Assembly: GCF_018861735.1 (NCBI RefSeq)
Contig: NZ_JAHLEB010000017.1
Span: forward strand, 1 to 64,000
Length of the DNA stretch: 64,000 bases
Direction of reading: 5' to 3'
DNA from: Clostridium lacusfryxellense
GTDB lineage: Bacteria; Bacillota; Clostridia; Clostridiales; Clostridiaceae
Of this stretch, positions 36,752 to 46,030 are shown in pieces. Below the pieces are notes generated by a model that did no database searches, was not told where the DNA came from, and worked only from the letters and a program-made list of their open reading frames with translations. A program made the position numbers and the translations under genes. The first letter of the stretch is position 1, and each line of letters starts with the position of its first letter.

Positions 36752-37924
36752 ATGACAATATTTAGAGACTATAATATAACTCCCATAGAACATGATAGGG
36801 CTTCCGAGGATAGAAGGAGACATCGTCAGCTTGTTGAAAAATCTATCAAAGAAAATTTGGGAGATATATTGTCAGAAGAAAGTATTATAGGGCAAAGCAC
36901 AGATAAAAAAATTAAGATTCCAATAAAAGGTCTAAAGGAATATGAATTCATTTTTGGTAAAAATAAGGGCGGTGTCGCAAGTGGCGACGGTAGTGAAAAA
37001 AGAGATCAAGTTATAGGGAAAGAAAAAGCTGAAGGTGATGGTAAAGGAGGAACTAAAGCGGGGGACAAAGAAGGGGAAGATATCTATGAAATTGAGATAA
37101 CTCTCGAAGATGCATTAAATTATCTCCTAGAAGATTTAGAACTTCCTAAAATGGATAAAATGAAGTTTTCAGAAATTTTAACGGAAAATGGTATTAAAAG
37201 AGCAGGTTATCAGAAACATGGTATCAATCCACGACTTGCTAAAAAAAGAACAGTAGCCGAGAAAATCAAAAGGCAACAAGCAAAAAATAAAGCTCTATTA
37301 GAGGAACCCACGGGAGAGGTAATTGAAAAATTGCCATTCAAAAATGAAGATTTAAGGTATCATAGAGTAAAAAAAGTTCTCAAAAGGGAATCAAACGCAG
37401 TTATTTTATGTGTAATGGATGTATCGGGATCAATGGATACCACAAAGAAATATTTAGCACGTTCATTCTTCTTTGTACTATCTCAATTTATTAAGTCCAA
37501 ATATTCAAACGTAGAGGTTGCTTTTATTGCACATACCACTGTTGCTAAGGAAGTAAACGAAGTTGACTTTTTTCATAAAGTTGAATCAGGCGGTACGTAT
37601 ATATCTAGTGGATTAAATAAAGCTTTAGAAATAATTGAAAAAAGATATAATCCTGATAATTGGAACGTGTATGTATTTTACGTAAGTGATGGAGACAATT
37701 GGCAAGAAGATAATATGAAATCAATAAAGGCTGCAAAAGATATTTGTAAGGTAAGCAATTTATTTGGGTATGCAGAGCTTATGAATAGTTACTATTCTGC
37801 TTCTATGAAAGATGTTTTTGATAAGGGATTAGATAATGACAATTTTCTTTCAGTAGAAATAAAGCAGAAACAAGATTTGTGGAAAGGTCTTAAATACATG
37901 CTAAAAAAAGATCAAGAGAGGTGA
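36752..37924 (+). CDS. yhbH: YhbH/YeaH family (DUF444) sporulation protein
   Basis: The 390-residue protein has a charged N-terminus ([26 protein letters not shown]), a Gly/Lys/Glu-rich segment at about 75-110, and a C-terminal von Willebrand A-like domain with the metal-site motif [11 protein letters not shown] and [15 protein letters not shown]. It begins 4 bases after prkA. In Bacillus YhbH is needed for normal sporulation, and the gene travels with prkA and spoVR; the biochemical role is unknown. Confidence 0.92.
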   Translation: MTIFRDYNITPIEHDRASEDRRRHRQLVEKSIKENLGDILSEESIIGQSTDKKIKIPIKGLKEYEFIFGKNKGGVASGDGSEKRDQVIGKEKAEGDGKGGTKAGDKEGEDIYEIEITLEDALNYLLEDLELPKMDKMKFSEILTENGIKRAGYQKHGINPRLAKKRTVAEKIKRQQAKNKALLEEPTGEVIEKLPFKNEDLRYHRVKKVLKRESNAVILCVMDVSGSMDTTKKYLARSFFFVLSQFIKSKYSNVEVAFIAHTTVAKEVNEVDFFHKVESGGTYISSGLNKALEIIEKRYNPDNWNVYVFYVSDGDNWQEDNMKSIKAAKDICKVSNLFGYAELMNSYYSASMKDVFDKGLDNDNFLSVEIKQKQDLWKGLKYMLKKDQER

Positions 37925-37931
37925 TATTGTT

Positions 37932-39299
37932 TTGGAGTATACCCTAAAGGACTTAGAATATTGGAATCAAAAAATTGAGGTTATAGTAAATGAGATAGGA
38001 CTTGATTACTATCCTCAAGAATTTGAAATTATTGGATATAAAGACATGCTGGCCTACGAATCTTATGTGGGGATGCCGTCAAGTTACCCACACTGGAGTT
38101 TTGGTAAATCTTATGAAAAAAATAGTACATTATATAAATACAATTTATCGGGGTTACCTTATGAGATGGTTATAAACTCTGATCCTTGTTTAGCATATCT
38201 AATGAAGGAAAATACAAATTTATTACAGATATTAACTATGGCCCATGTGTATGGGCATAATGATTTTTTCAAGAATAATAGACTCTTTAAGGAAGGAACA
38301 AGGGCTGCAAATACTGTTGGGATGTTCAAATTTCATGGAGATACTGTAAGAAGCTTTATAAATGATCCAAGTATAGGCTACGAAAAGGTAGAAAGAATAC
38401 TAGATGCAGCCCATGCCATAAAGTATCAAACATCTAGGGTAGTTGGAGAAAAGAGAATACCAGAGGAAGTTCTAAAGCAAAGAATTTTAGAGGATTATAA
38501 AAATAATAATGAAATTCATAGCAATTTGGATGTTTATACAAAATTAGAATTTCCAGAAATAAACAAGATACCACTAGAACCTGAGGATGATTTACTGTAT
38601 TTTATAATTAAACATGGTGATATAGAGGAATGGGAAAAAAGTTTATTAGAAATTGTACGACAAGAAACATCGTATTTTATACCTCAAATTGAAACGAAAA
38701 TAATGAATGAAGGCTGGGCTAGCTTTTGGCATTATAATATATTAAAGAAACTTGATTTACCTGATGAACTATATTTAGAATTTATTAAACGTCATAATGA
38801 TGTTATAACGCCTGGTCAAGGCACCATAAACCCATATTTTGTAGGATTTAAAATTTTTGAAGATATTTTAAAAAGATATGGAATGGATAAAATGTTTGAA
38901 GTTCGAGCAATTGAACGAGATGAATCGTTTTTAAGGAAATATTTAACAAGGGAACTATGTGAAGATCTTAATTTATTTGAATATGCAGCTAAGAATGGGA
39001 ATTATGTGGTTAAAGAAGTTGCAGATGATAATGGGTTTATAAGTATTAGAAACACATTAGCTAGTACCTGTGGTGTGGGATCCATACCGCTTATTAGGGT
39101 AATAGAAATGTCCCAAAAGGACAAAACTTTAAATCTAGAGCATGTTTTTGATGGAAGAGAATTAAATATTTCATATGCAGAAGCCACATTAAAATATATA
39201 TATGAATTATGGGGCCATACTGTAAATTTAAAAACAACTCAAATTGGAAATGAGATTAGACTTGTATGTAATGATAATAAGATAATTGTAAAAATGTAA
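37932..39299 (+). CDS. spoVR: SpoVR family protein
   Basis: The 455-residue protein matches SpoVR: YTLKDLEYWNQKIEVIVNEIGLDYYPQEFEI near the start, AYESYVGMPSSYPHWSFGKSYE, an MAHVYGHNDFFKNN histidine motif, and MNEGWASFWHY. SpoVR is required for spore cortex formation in Bacillus; the conserved His/Glu residues suggest a metalloenzyme. It starts at TTG 37932; GAGAGGTGAT upstream overlaps the yhbH stop. It is followed by a strong terminator. Confidence 0.93.
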   Translation: MEYTLKDLEYWNQKIEVIVNEIGLDYYPQEFEIIGYKDMLAYESYVGMPSSYPHWSFGKSYEKNSTLYKYNLSGLPYEMVINSDPCLAYLMKENTNLLQILTMAHVYGHNDFFKNNRLFKEGTRAANTVGMFKFHGDTVRSFINDPSIGYEKVERILDAAHAIKYQTSRVVGEKRIPEEVLKQRILEDYKNNNEIHSNLDVYTKLEFPEINKIPLEPEDDLLYFIIKHGDIEEWEKSLLEIVRQETSYFIPQIETKIMNEGWASFWHYNILKKLDLPDELYLEFIKRHNDVITPGQGTINPYFVGFKIFEDILKRYGMDKMFEVRAIERDESFLRKYLTRELCEDLNLFEYAAKNGNYVVKEVADDNGFISIRNTLASTCGVGSIPLIRVIEMSQKDKTLNLEHVFDGRELNISYAEATLKYIYELWGHTVNLKTTQIGNEIRLVCNDNKIIVKM

Positions 39300-39327
39300 T
39301 TCAAAATTATAATCAAAGAAACATTGT

Positions 39328-39358
39328 ACACCGTACTAAATTGGTACGGTGTTTTTTG
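39328..39358 (+). terminator. Terminator after spoVR
   Basis: ACACCGTAC pairs with GTACGGTGT, followed by Ts. Confidence 0.92.
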
Positions 39359-39453
39359 AACTCTAGATTATAACTTTTAGTACATTTATAACTCATTTAA
39401 TGATATGGTATATTAAAGGTTAAGGTTAGTTTAAAATTAGGGGGGCAACTATT

Positions 39454-39861
39454 ATGAATTTTGAAAAATCCTGTGGGGTAGTAGTTTATAGAAAAATAGG
39501 TGTAAATTTAGAGTTTCTGTGCATCAGTAATAGAAGTGATGGACATTGGGGGTTTCCAAAGGGTCATGTTGAAGAAAATGAAAGTGAAGAAGAAACAGCA
39601 ATAAGAGAGGTTAGTGAGGAGACAGGACTACGGGTTGATTTAATATTTGGATTTAGAGAGTCTGTTGAGTATTTAGTAAAAGAGAACACAAAAAAGGATG
39701 TTGTATTTTTTTTAGCACGCAGTAATGGGCAGGCCGTTCAAATTCAATTAGATGAGGTAAGTGATTATAAGTGGGCAGATTTTCAGAGCTCAAAACAACT
39801 TCTGGATTATGAAAGTAGTAGGTTAGTGCTAGACAAAGCCTATGAATTTATTACATTATAA
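39454..39861 (+). CDS. Nudix hydrolase, Ap4A-hydrolase-like
   Basis: The 135-residue protein has a perfect Nudix box at residues 37-59 (G-x5-E-x7-REV-x-EE-x-GL). The preceding SCGVVVYRK and GHWGFPKGH are typical of the diadenosine tetraphosphate (asymmetrical) hydrolase group. It probably cleaves dinucleoside polyphosphates or capped nucleotides. AGGGGGG lies upstream. It is a short single gene after the spoVR terminator. Confidence 0.9.
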   Translation: MNFEKSCGVVVYRKIGVNLEFLCISNRSDGHWGFPKGHVEENESEEETAIREVSEETGLRVDLIFGFRESVEYLVKENTKKDVVFFLARSNGQAVQIQLDEVSDYKWADFQSSKQLLDYESSRLVLDKAYEFITL

Positions 39862-39943
39862 TCAATAAATATTAGAAAAATATGGACTATTGTTATATAA
39901 TTAAAACATATAAAAATAAAGAGATATAAATTGGGGGATAATT

Positions 39944-41629
39944 ATGTATTATATTATAATGAGTTTACTTTTTCTAAAGCCGAGCATAAAGAAAGAACAT
40001 GTGAATGAGCAAATTGCAAGGGCAATTACAGGGCTTATATTTGGTTGGTTTTTATTTTACTTAGCTAACGTTGATAGAAGTATTTATTTTATTATGGCAG
40101 CACTATGGGTGCCAGCTATTTTTCAGATGGTTTTTTCATTAGGATCAAAAGATATACACAAAGGTAAATTTATTTGGGGAATGTGTATACTTTTATTTTT
40201 GAGTATTGGTTATAATTTGTATCCATATATAACTGCAGGATCTAGCAATCTTGCATCATCTGTTCCAGTAAAGGAAAGCACAGAGGGTGTTTCAAAAGCA
40301 GATGCAAATCACATAATAATTATATCACCAGAAACTGCCTATTATGAAATGCAAAAAATGATTGGAACCCTACCAAATCCAAGTATTTATAGTATTGGAC
40401 AATTAGGAGTTACACAAACAAAAAATGGGGCATGTTATGTTGCACCTATAGAGGTAGATGGGATTTTTAGAGCACTTACTAATAGTGAAATTCCAGGTGC
40501 AATTTATGTAAGCGCAGAAAAACCTGAAGAAGCAAAAGTAATTAGTGTAACATCAAAAATAGCAGAATCACTCCTGTTAAAAAAAGATTTACAAAGGTAT
40601 ATGAGAAGTCAAAAACCGTCATCGATTCTTTTTGAGGCTAATGTAGAACTTGATGATTCTAATAATCCTTATTATGTAGGAAGTTATGGTCATTATAAAT
40701 TAGGAAGAAAATTCCCAGTAATTGAAGGGGTATTGATTTATTCTTTTAAAGATGCCAAGGTTGTAGATTATGATGTAGCTAAAGCTCCAGAGTGGGTAGA
40801 TGAGGTATATCCATCAGATGTTGCTGAGTTATACAATAAATATTTTGGCGCGTATGGAAAGGGTCTTTTAAACAAAATTATAGCTAAAAAAGGAGTTCAT
40901 GTACCTACAACGTGGGAAGGACAGACGCAAGTTGAAGGACTTAACGTTAATTCTAAAGAAGTTACAGGGGTTATAGACACAGATGGTAGAATGAAGTGGT
41001 TTACTGACCATACTAATACATCCGAAACTTCTACTACTATGACAGGATATTCAATGACTGATATGCGTAGTGGTGAAATGATTTATTATAAAACTCCAGG
41101 ATATATAAATGGGAAAGGCGCTATGAATGCTGTGGATAAAGCACTTGGGGCAGATAAAGCTAACTGGACTCCGGTTCAACCGCTATTTTATAATATTTTT
41201 GGATCAGAAGCTTGGGTAGTTCCTGTAGTTAATAAAAATGATGGAGCTATAGTTAAAATAGCGATTGTAGCTGCTAAGAATAGTTACGCTGTTGTTGAAG
41301 AATCTAAAGAGGCAGCCATAGAAAGCTTCAAAAATGCTATATCATATGGAAAAATAAGTGATTCTACAGACAAAAATGCTAACAGCATAAAGGCCGAGGA
41401 GAAGAGCATAACGGGTAAAGTTTTAAGAATAAATCATGTAACAGAGAGTGGGAATACTGTTTTTTATGTGAAACTAGTAGGGAATAATACAATATTCATG
41501 GTAACTAAAGCTGCTGGAATTGATATAGTCTTAACAAATGAAAATGATGAAGTGGAGATTAAGTACCTTGATATTAAAGACAATAATATTGTTTCAACTA
41601 TAGGTTTTAAAAATAATAATCTTAAATAA
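39944..41629 (+). CDS. Large membrane-anchored protein of unknown function
   Basis: The 561-residue protein has up to four N-terminal hydrophobic segments (about 1-12, 26-42, 47-65 and 77-97) followed by a large soluble region from about residue 100, probably outside the membrane. The soluble part contains a MYEMQKM-type stretch (YYEMQKMIGTLPNP), a GQLGVTQTKNGACYVAPIEVDGIFRA segment and a small C-terminal beta-rich domain (about 490-561) that resembles an OB-like fold (GKVLRINHVTESGNTVFYVKLVG). I do not recognise a named family. GGGGGA upstream and codon use support a real gene. It is followed by two intramembrane protease genes. Confidence 0.8.
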   Translation: MYYIIMSLLFLKPSIKKEHVNEQIARAITGLIFGWFLFYLANVDRSIYFIMAALWVPAIFQMVFSLGSKDIHKGKFIWGMCILLFLSIGYNLYPYITAGSSNLASSVPVKESTEGVSKADANHIIIISPETAYYEMQKMIGTLPNPSIYSIGQLGVTQTKNGACYVAPIEVDGIFRALTNSEIPGAIYVSAEKPEEAKVISVTSKIAESLLLKKDLQRYMRSQKPSSILFEANVELDDSNNPYYVGSYGHYKLGRKFPVIEGVLIYSFKDAKVVDYDVAKAPEWVDEVYPSDVAELYNKYFGAYGKGLLNKIIAKKGVHVPTTWEGQTQVEGLNVNSKEVTGVIDTDGRMKWFTDHTNTSETSTTMTGYSMTDMRSGEMIYYKTPGYINGKGAMNAVDKALGADKANWTPVQPLFYNIFGSEAWVVPVVNKNDGAIVKIAIVAAKNSYAVVEESKEAAIESFKNAISYGKISDSTDKNANSIKAEEKSITGKVLRINHVTESGNTVFYVKLVGNNTIFMVTKAAGIDIVLTNENDEVEIKYLDIKDNNIVSTIGFKNNNLK

Positions 41630-41690
41630 AAATAATAGTCTAAAATAAGAAGTATGGATTATTGAAATTATATATTTTAAGGAGAAAACT

Positions 41691-42701
41691 ATGAAAAGTA
41701 AAAAAATACTATTAGCTAATACATTATTATTACTCGCTCTATTAATATTTATTCTAGTTCCTAGTATAGTGAATAGCTTATTTAGCCTGGGTGGGGATAT
41801 AAAGGGTGATCTTTCACTACTGATTTCAGGGGGAACTACTGTTATAACATTTGGTGGAATTGCTTTATTATATTGCATAATAACTAAAAGAGAATTCAGT
41901 AAAGTAATGGTAATTAAGAAAATATCTTTAAAACAAGTTTTTTTGATTATGCTGGTGTCATTTGGAACATATATTTTTGCAGTTGGCGTTAATTCTGTAA
42001 GTATGAAGTTATTCCCAGTTGCAATAAAAGATGGCATGGAGATATCTAGATTACTAAGCAGTAGCACAACATTATTAGGTTTAATAGTAGTAGTTTTAGT
42101 TCCAGCATTTTTTGAAGAAGTATTTTTTCGGGGAGTTTTATTAGATGCTTATGAAGGGATAAATATTAAAATTAAATATTTTATACTAATCTTAATATTT
42201 GCAACATTCCATGGCAATGTGATGCAAATTATATATGTAATGTTTTTGGGGTTTGTTTTATTAAAAGTACGTGAATATACAGGTTCATTAGTAGGGAGCA
42301 TGACACTTCATGCATTAAATAATGGTATATCATTTACTCTTAGTAAAGTCGCAATGAGTATTAGTACGCCTGGGATAAAAGATGGACTAATAGACCCAAA
42401 GCAAATCGAGGCTACTGCAGAGGCTATGAATTCAAGTTTTTTAGTAGTAATACTTAGATCATCAATATTCTTTATTATTGGAGGGTATATATTATATATA
42501 AACCTAAGAAAATTGAGGGATTATAAAGAGAGTAAAGTAGATATTAGATTAAGTGAAGAAGATGTAGAATTAATTGGGAAAGGATACACAAGCATATACT
42601 CAGAAATTAAGGCTAAGGATAAGAATATGGATAAGAAAAAATATATTCCGCTAGTTATATATTTTGTATCTATTACTGTATTAGTAATACTAAGGTATTA
42701 A
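41691..42701 (+). CDS. CPBP family intramembrane metalloprotease
   Basis: The 336-residue polytopic protein has the CPBP (Abi/CAAX protease) motifs: FFEEVFFRG with Glu142, Glu143 and Arg147, then FATFHGN with a His, and LHALNNG with the last His/Asn. These form the intramembrane glutamic-type active site. The family processes prenylated or peptide substrates, or gives bacteriocin immunity. AAGGAG lies upstream. It lies between the unknown membrane protein and a rhomboid protease gene. Confidence 0.88.
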   Translation: MKSKKILLANTLLLLALLIFILVPSIVNSLFSLGGDIKGDLSLLISGGTTVITFGGIALLYCIITKREFSKVMVIKKISLKQVFLIMLVSFGTYIFAVGVNSVSMKLFPVAIKDGMEISRLLSSSTTLLGLIVVVLVPAFFEEVFFRGVLLDAYEGINIKIKYFILILIFATFHGNVMQIIYVMFLGFVLLKVREYTGSLVGSMTLHALNNGISFTLSKVAMSISTPGIKDGLIDPKQIEATAEAMNSSFLVVILRSSIFFIIGGYILYINLRKLRDYKESKVDIRLSEEDVELIGKGYTSIYSEIKAKDKNMDKKKYIPLVIYFVSITVLVILRY

Positions 42702-42766
42702 ATAGTTTATAAATAGGCAAGTATAATTTAGTACGGATAAATTGTAGGCTTTTATGGAGGAAAAAT

Positions 42767-43366
42767 ATGAAATTAAAGAAAATACAATTAAAGAAAATAC
42801 AATATAATTCACCGGTGATATTAACCTTTACTTTTTTAGCTCTTGGTAGTTATTTGCTAAGTTTCTTAACAAATGGAATTACCACGAAAATTCTTTTTTC
42901 AAATTATAGAACATCATTTTTGGACCCAATGCAATATGTAAGGCTTTTTTCTTATATACTAGGTCATGCTAATTGGGCTCATTTTTCTGGTAACTTTATA
43001 ATAATATTAATAACAGGACCAATGCTAGAAGAAAAATATGGGTCAAAGGTTTTAGTACAGTTAATACTTGTAACAGCTTTTGTTACAGGTATAATACATA
43101 CGATTTTTTCTAGTGCAACACTACTAGGCGCAAGTGGGATTGTTTATATGTTTATTATTTTAAGTTCATTTACAAATGCACAAAAGGGTAGAATTCCACT
43201 TACATTAATAATTGTTTTTTTTGTGTTTATAGGTAGAGAAATTTTTGGTGGAGCTTTTGCCCAAGATAACATTTCTCAACTTGCTCATATTATTGGTGGG
43301 CTTTGTGGAGCATTATTTGCCTTTAAAATCAAATATAAAGAAAATAGCTATAAGGATGTTGTATAA
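42767..43366 (+). CDS. Rhomboid family intramembrane serine protease
   Basis: The 199-residue, six-helix protein carries the rhomboid catalytic dyad: Ser123 in LLGASGIVYMF and His174 in QLAHIIGGLCGALF, plus the oxyanion Asn76 in WAHFSGNFIIIL. It cleaves transmembrane substrates. The N-terminus has a short duplicated coding stretch (KLKKIQ, then LKKIQ) from a 15-base tandem repeat just after the start. GGAGG precedes the ATG. Confidence 0.88.
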   Translation: MKLKKIQLKKIQYNSPVILTFTFLALGSYLLSFLTNGITTKILFSNYRTSFLDPMQYVRLFSYILGHANWAHFSGNFIIILITGPMLEEKYGSKVLVQLILVTAFVTGIIHTIFSSATLLGASGIVYMFIILSSFTNAQKGRIPLTLIIVFFVFIGREIFGGAFAQDNISQLAHIIGGLCGALFAFKIKYKENSYKDVV

Positions 43367-43391
43367 TTTAGTTACAGAATGGAGGATTTTA

Positions 43392-44408
43392 ATGAAGGCT
43401 TTATTTATAGGTGGAACAGGAACAATTAGTAATGAAGTATCTAAACTAACATCTAAAAATGGTTGGGAATTATATATACTAAACAGGGGAAATAAATCTA
43501 GCAAAGTCCCAGAAGGAGTTAAAGTTTTAATTGCTGATATTAATAATGAGGTAGAGGTAGCAAGGCTAATTAAAGGAATAGAGTTTGACGTTATAGCAGA
43601 CTTTATTGCTTTTGAACCATCTCAAATTCAAAGAGATATAAGACTTTTTAGTAAAAAGACAAAACAATTCATTTTTATTAGCTCAGCTTCAGCTTATCAA
43701 AAGCCATTAGCTTTTTATAAAATTACAGAGAGTACTCCACTATCAAATCCATATTGGAAATATGCTAGGGATAAAATAGCGTGCGAGGAACTTTTAATGT
43801 CAGAGTATAGAAACAATAGTTTTCCTATAACAATAATTAGGCCGAGTCATACATATGGTGAGTCCAATGTACCAGTAGCTGTTCAGGGAGAAAAGGGCTT
43901 CTTTCAGGTGATAGACCGTATAAGGAAAGGGAAACCTGTTATAGTTCCTGGTGATGGGAATTCATTATGGACTATAACACATAATACAGATTTTGCGAAA
44001 GCATTTGTAGGAATTATGGGTAATCAAGCATCTATAGGGGAGGCTATTCACATAACTTCAGATGAATCTATAACATGGAATAAAATATATGATCTCATTG
44101 GTGATGCACTTAATGTAAAAGTTATCAAATATCATGTATCTACAGATTTCTTGGTGAAAGTTCAAAAGGATATAGAAGGCGGATTAATTGGAGACAAGGC
44201 TAATACTGTAGTTTTTGATAATAGTAAAATAAAAAGACTAGTTCCAGAATACGTCGCTACAACAAGATTTGATCAAGGCGTTAAAAAATCGATTAAATAT
44301 ATACTAGCCCATCCACAGTTGCAAATTGAGGATGAGGAGTTTGACAAGTTTTGTGATAATGTAATTAAATCACAAGAGGAAGCCGTGGAATTTTTTAAAA
44401 ATATTTAA
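43392..44408 (+). CDS. NAD-dependent epimerase/dehydratase-like SDR protein
   Basis: The 338-residue extended-SDR protein starts MKALFIGGTGTISNEVSKL (Rossmann GGTGTIS), has FIFISSASAYQK, then a NPYWKYARDKIACEELL block in place of the usual YxxxK, and IIRPSHTYG. It resembles atypical NAD-dependent epimerases of the isoflavone-reductase/mRNA-binding-like group. The start at 43392 has GGAGG upstream; a frame open from 43245 overlaps the rhomboid gene and is rejected. The substrate is unknown; sugar-nucleotide chemistry cannot be assumed because the catalytic Tyr/Lys context is unusual. Confidence 0.82.
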   Translation: MKALFIGGTGTISNEVSKLTSKNGWELYILNRGNKSSKVPEGVKVLIADINNEVEVARLIKGIEFDVIADFIAFEPSQIQRDIRLFSKKTKQFIFISSASAYQKPLAFYKITESTPLSNPYWKYARDKIACEELLMSEYRNNSFPITIIRPSHTYGESNVPVAVQGEKGFFQVIDRIRKGKPVIVPGDGNSLWTITHNTDFAKAFVGIMGNQASIGEAIHITSDESITWNKIYDLIGDALNVKVIKYHVSTDFLVKVQKDIEGGLIGDKANTVVFDNSKIKRLVPEYVATTRFDQGVKKSIKYILAHPQLQIEDEEFDKFCDNVIKSQEEAVEFFKNI

Positions 44409-44487
44409 ATATATCAATTTGGAGGGGAATATAATTAAGTCAATAAAGTTTATTTCCCTTTTCTATAGAATGACATAAAATTCACTA

Positions 44488-44516
44488 TTGCATTATAAAA
44501 AGCTTTAGCTTATAAT
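44488..44516 (+). promoter_or_regulatory. Sigma-A promoter of uxaC
   Basis: TTGCAT (44488-44493) and TATAAT (44511-44516) are 17 bp apart, ahead of the operator at 44528. Confidence 0.8.
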
Positions 44517-44527
44517 TGAAATATAAG

Positions 44528-44549
44528 TTAATGTTAACGTGAACATTAA
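44528..44549 (+). promoter_or_regulatory. LacI-type operator in front of uxaC
   Basis: The arms TTAATGTTAAC and GTGAACATTAA form a 22-bp palindrome with one mismatched pair and a central CG, as LacI-family operators have. It begins 12 bases after the -10 box, where a repressor would block transcription. The same core (TGTTAACG) occurs at 47071. Confidence 0.75.
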
Positions 44550-44577
44550 CAAAATTTATTAAGGGAAAGGTGATCTT

Positions 44578-45984
44578 ATGAAAAAATTTATGGATGAAAA
44601 TTTTTTACTATCTAACGATACAGCAATAACCTTGTATAATGATTTTGCTAAAGACATGCCTATTATTGATTACCACTGTCATCTAAATCCAAATGAAATA
44701 TTTGAAAATAAACAATTCAACAATATAACTGAGGCTTGGTTATATGGAGATCACTATAAATGGAGAGCTATGAGAAGTAATGGTATTGATGAAAAATACA
44801 TTACAGGTGATGCTAGCGATTATGAAAAATTTATGGCATGGGCAAAAACATTGCCAATGGCTATAGGTAATCCTCTATATCACTGGACACACTTGGAACT
44901 TCAAAGATATTTTGGAGTATATGAGGTTCTTAACGAAAAAACTGCACCTGCTATATGGGAAAAAGTTAATAAACAATTAACCGGTGGAGGTTTTAGAGCA
45001 AGAGATTTAATAGTGAAATCTAATGTTAAAGCTTTATGTACTACAGATGATCCAATTGATTCTCTTGAATATCATATAAAACTTAAAGAAGATACTGAAT
45101 TTACTGTAAAGGTTTTGCCTACATGGAGACCAGATAAAGGGCTTTTAATAAATAAAGATACATTTATTCCATGGACTAAAAAACTTGCAGAAGCATCTAA
45201 AATGACTATTAAAACTTACGATGAATTTCTAAAAGCGCTAGAATCAAGACTAAGATTTTTTAATGAAGTTGGATGTAGAGTATCAGATCATGGTTTAGAT
45301 AGCTTAACATATAAGGAAGCTTCAAAAGAAGAAGTATCTGCTGTATTTACAAAGGTATTAAATGGTGGTGTTGCAACTAAGGACGAAGAAAGTATATACA
45401 GGACTGCTACATTACATTTCTTAGGCAAATTATATGCAGAACTAGGATGGACAATGCAGCTTCATCTTGCAGCGTTAAGAAGTAATAATACAAGAATGAT
45501 CAATAAATTAGGACCAGATACTGGATTTGATTCTATTAATGATGAGCAAATGGCGTCTGCTTTATCAAGATTTTTAGACTCATTAGATATCAACAATTCT
45601 CTTCCTAAAACTATTTTATATACTTTAAATCCAAAAGATAATTATGTTCTTGGTACTATGCTTGGTAACTTCCAAGGCTCTGAAATACCAGGAAAAGTGC
45701 AACTTGGTTCAGCTTGGTGGTTCCTAGACAATAAGGAAGGTATGATAGAACAAATGAAAGTTCTTGCTAATACTGGATTATTAAGTCGTTTTGTAGGGAT
45801 GTTAACTGATTCAAGAAGTTTCTTATCTTACACAAGGCATGAATATTTTAGAAGAATAATGTGCAACTTAATTGGAGAATGGGTTGAGAATGGCGAATTT
45901 CCAGATGACATGGAACTTCTAGGAAGTATTGTTAAAGGAATATGTTATGATAATGCAAAAGCATATTTCGGAATAGATTGCTAA
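44578..45984 (+). CDS. uxaC: Uronate (glucuronate/galacturonate) isomerase
   Basis: The 468-residue amidohydrolase-fold enzyme starts KKFMDENFLLSNDTAITLYNDFAKDMPIIDYHCHLNPNEI, with the HCH metal motif, and has ALCTTDDPIDSLEYH and GRFVGMLTDSRSFLSYTRHEYFRR. It matches UxaC in length and motifs. It isomerises D-glucuronate to D-fructuronate and D-galacturonate to D-tagaturonate, the common first step of both branches. AAAGGTG precedes the ATG. Control by the downstream LacI regulator through the operator at 44528 is likely. Confidence 0.96.
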   Translation: MKKFMDENFLLSNDTAITLYNDFAKDMPIIDYHCHLNPNEIFENKQFNNITEAWLYGDHYKWRAMRSNGIDEKYITGDASDYEKFMAWAKTLPMAIGNPLYHWTHLELQRYFGVYEVLNEKTAPAIWEKVNKQLTGGGFRARDLIVKSNVKALCTTDDPIDSLEYHIKLKEDTEFTVKVLPTWRPDKGLLINKDTFIPWTKKLAEASKMTIKTYDEFLKALESRLRFFNEVGCRVSDHGLDSLTYKEASKEEVSAVFTKVLNGGVATKDEESIYRTATLHFLGKLYAELGWTMQLHLAALRSNNTRMINKLGPDTGFDSINDEQMASALSRFLDSLDINNSLPKTILYTLNPKDNYVLGTMLGNFQGSEIPGKVQLGSAWWFLDNKEGMIEQMKVLANTGLLSRFVGMLTDSRSFLSYTRHEYFRRIMCNLIGEWVENGEFPDDMELLGSIVKGICYDNAKAYFGIDC

Positions 45985-46030
45985 GATAATTAATTATATA
46001 AGTATTTGTTAGTAATGTAGGGGTGTTAAT

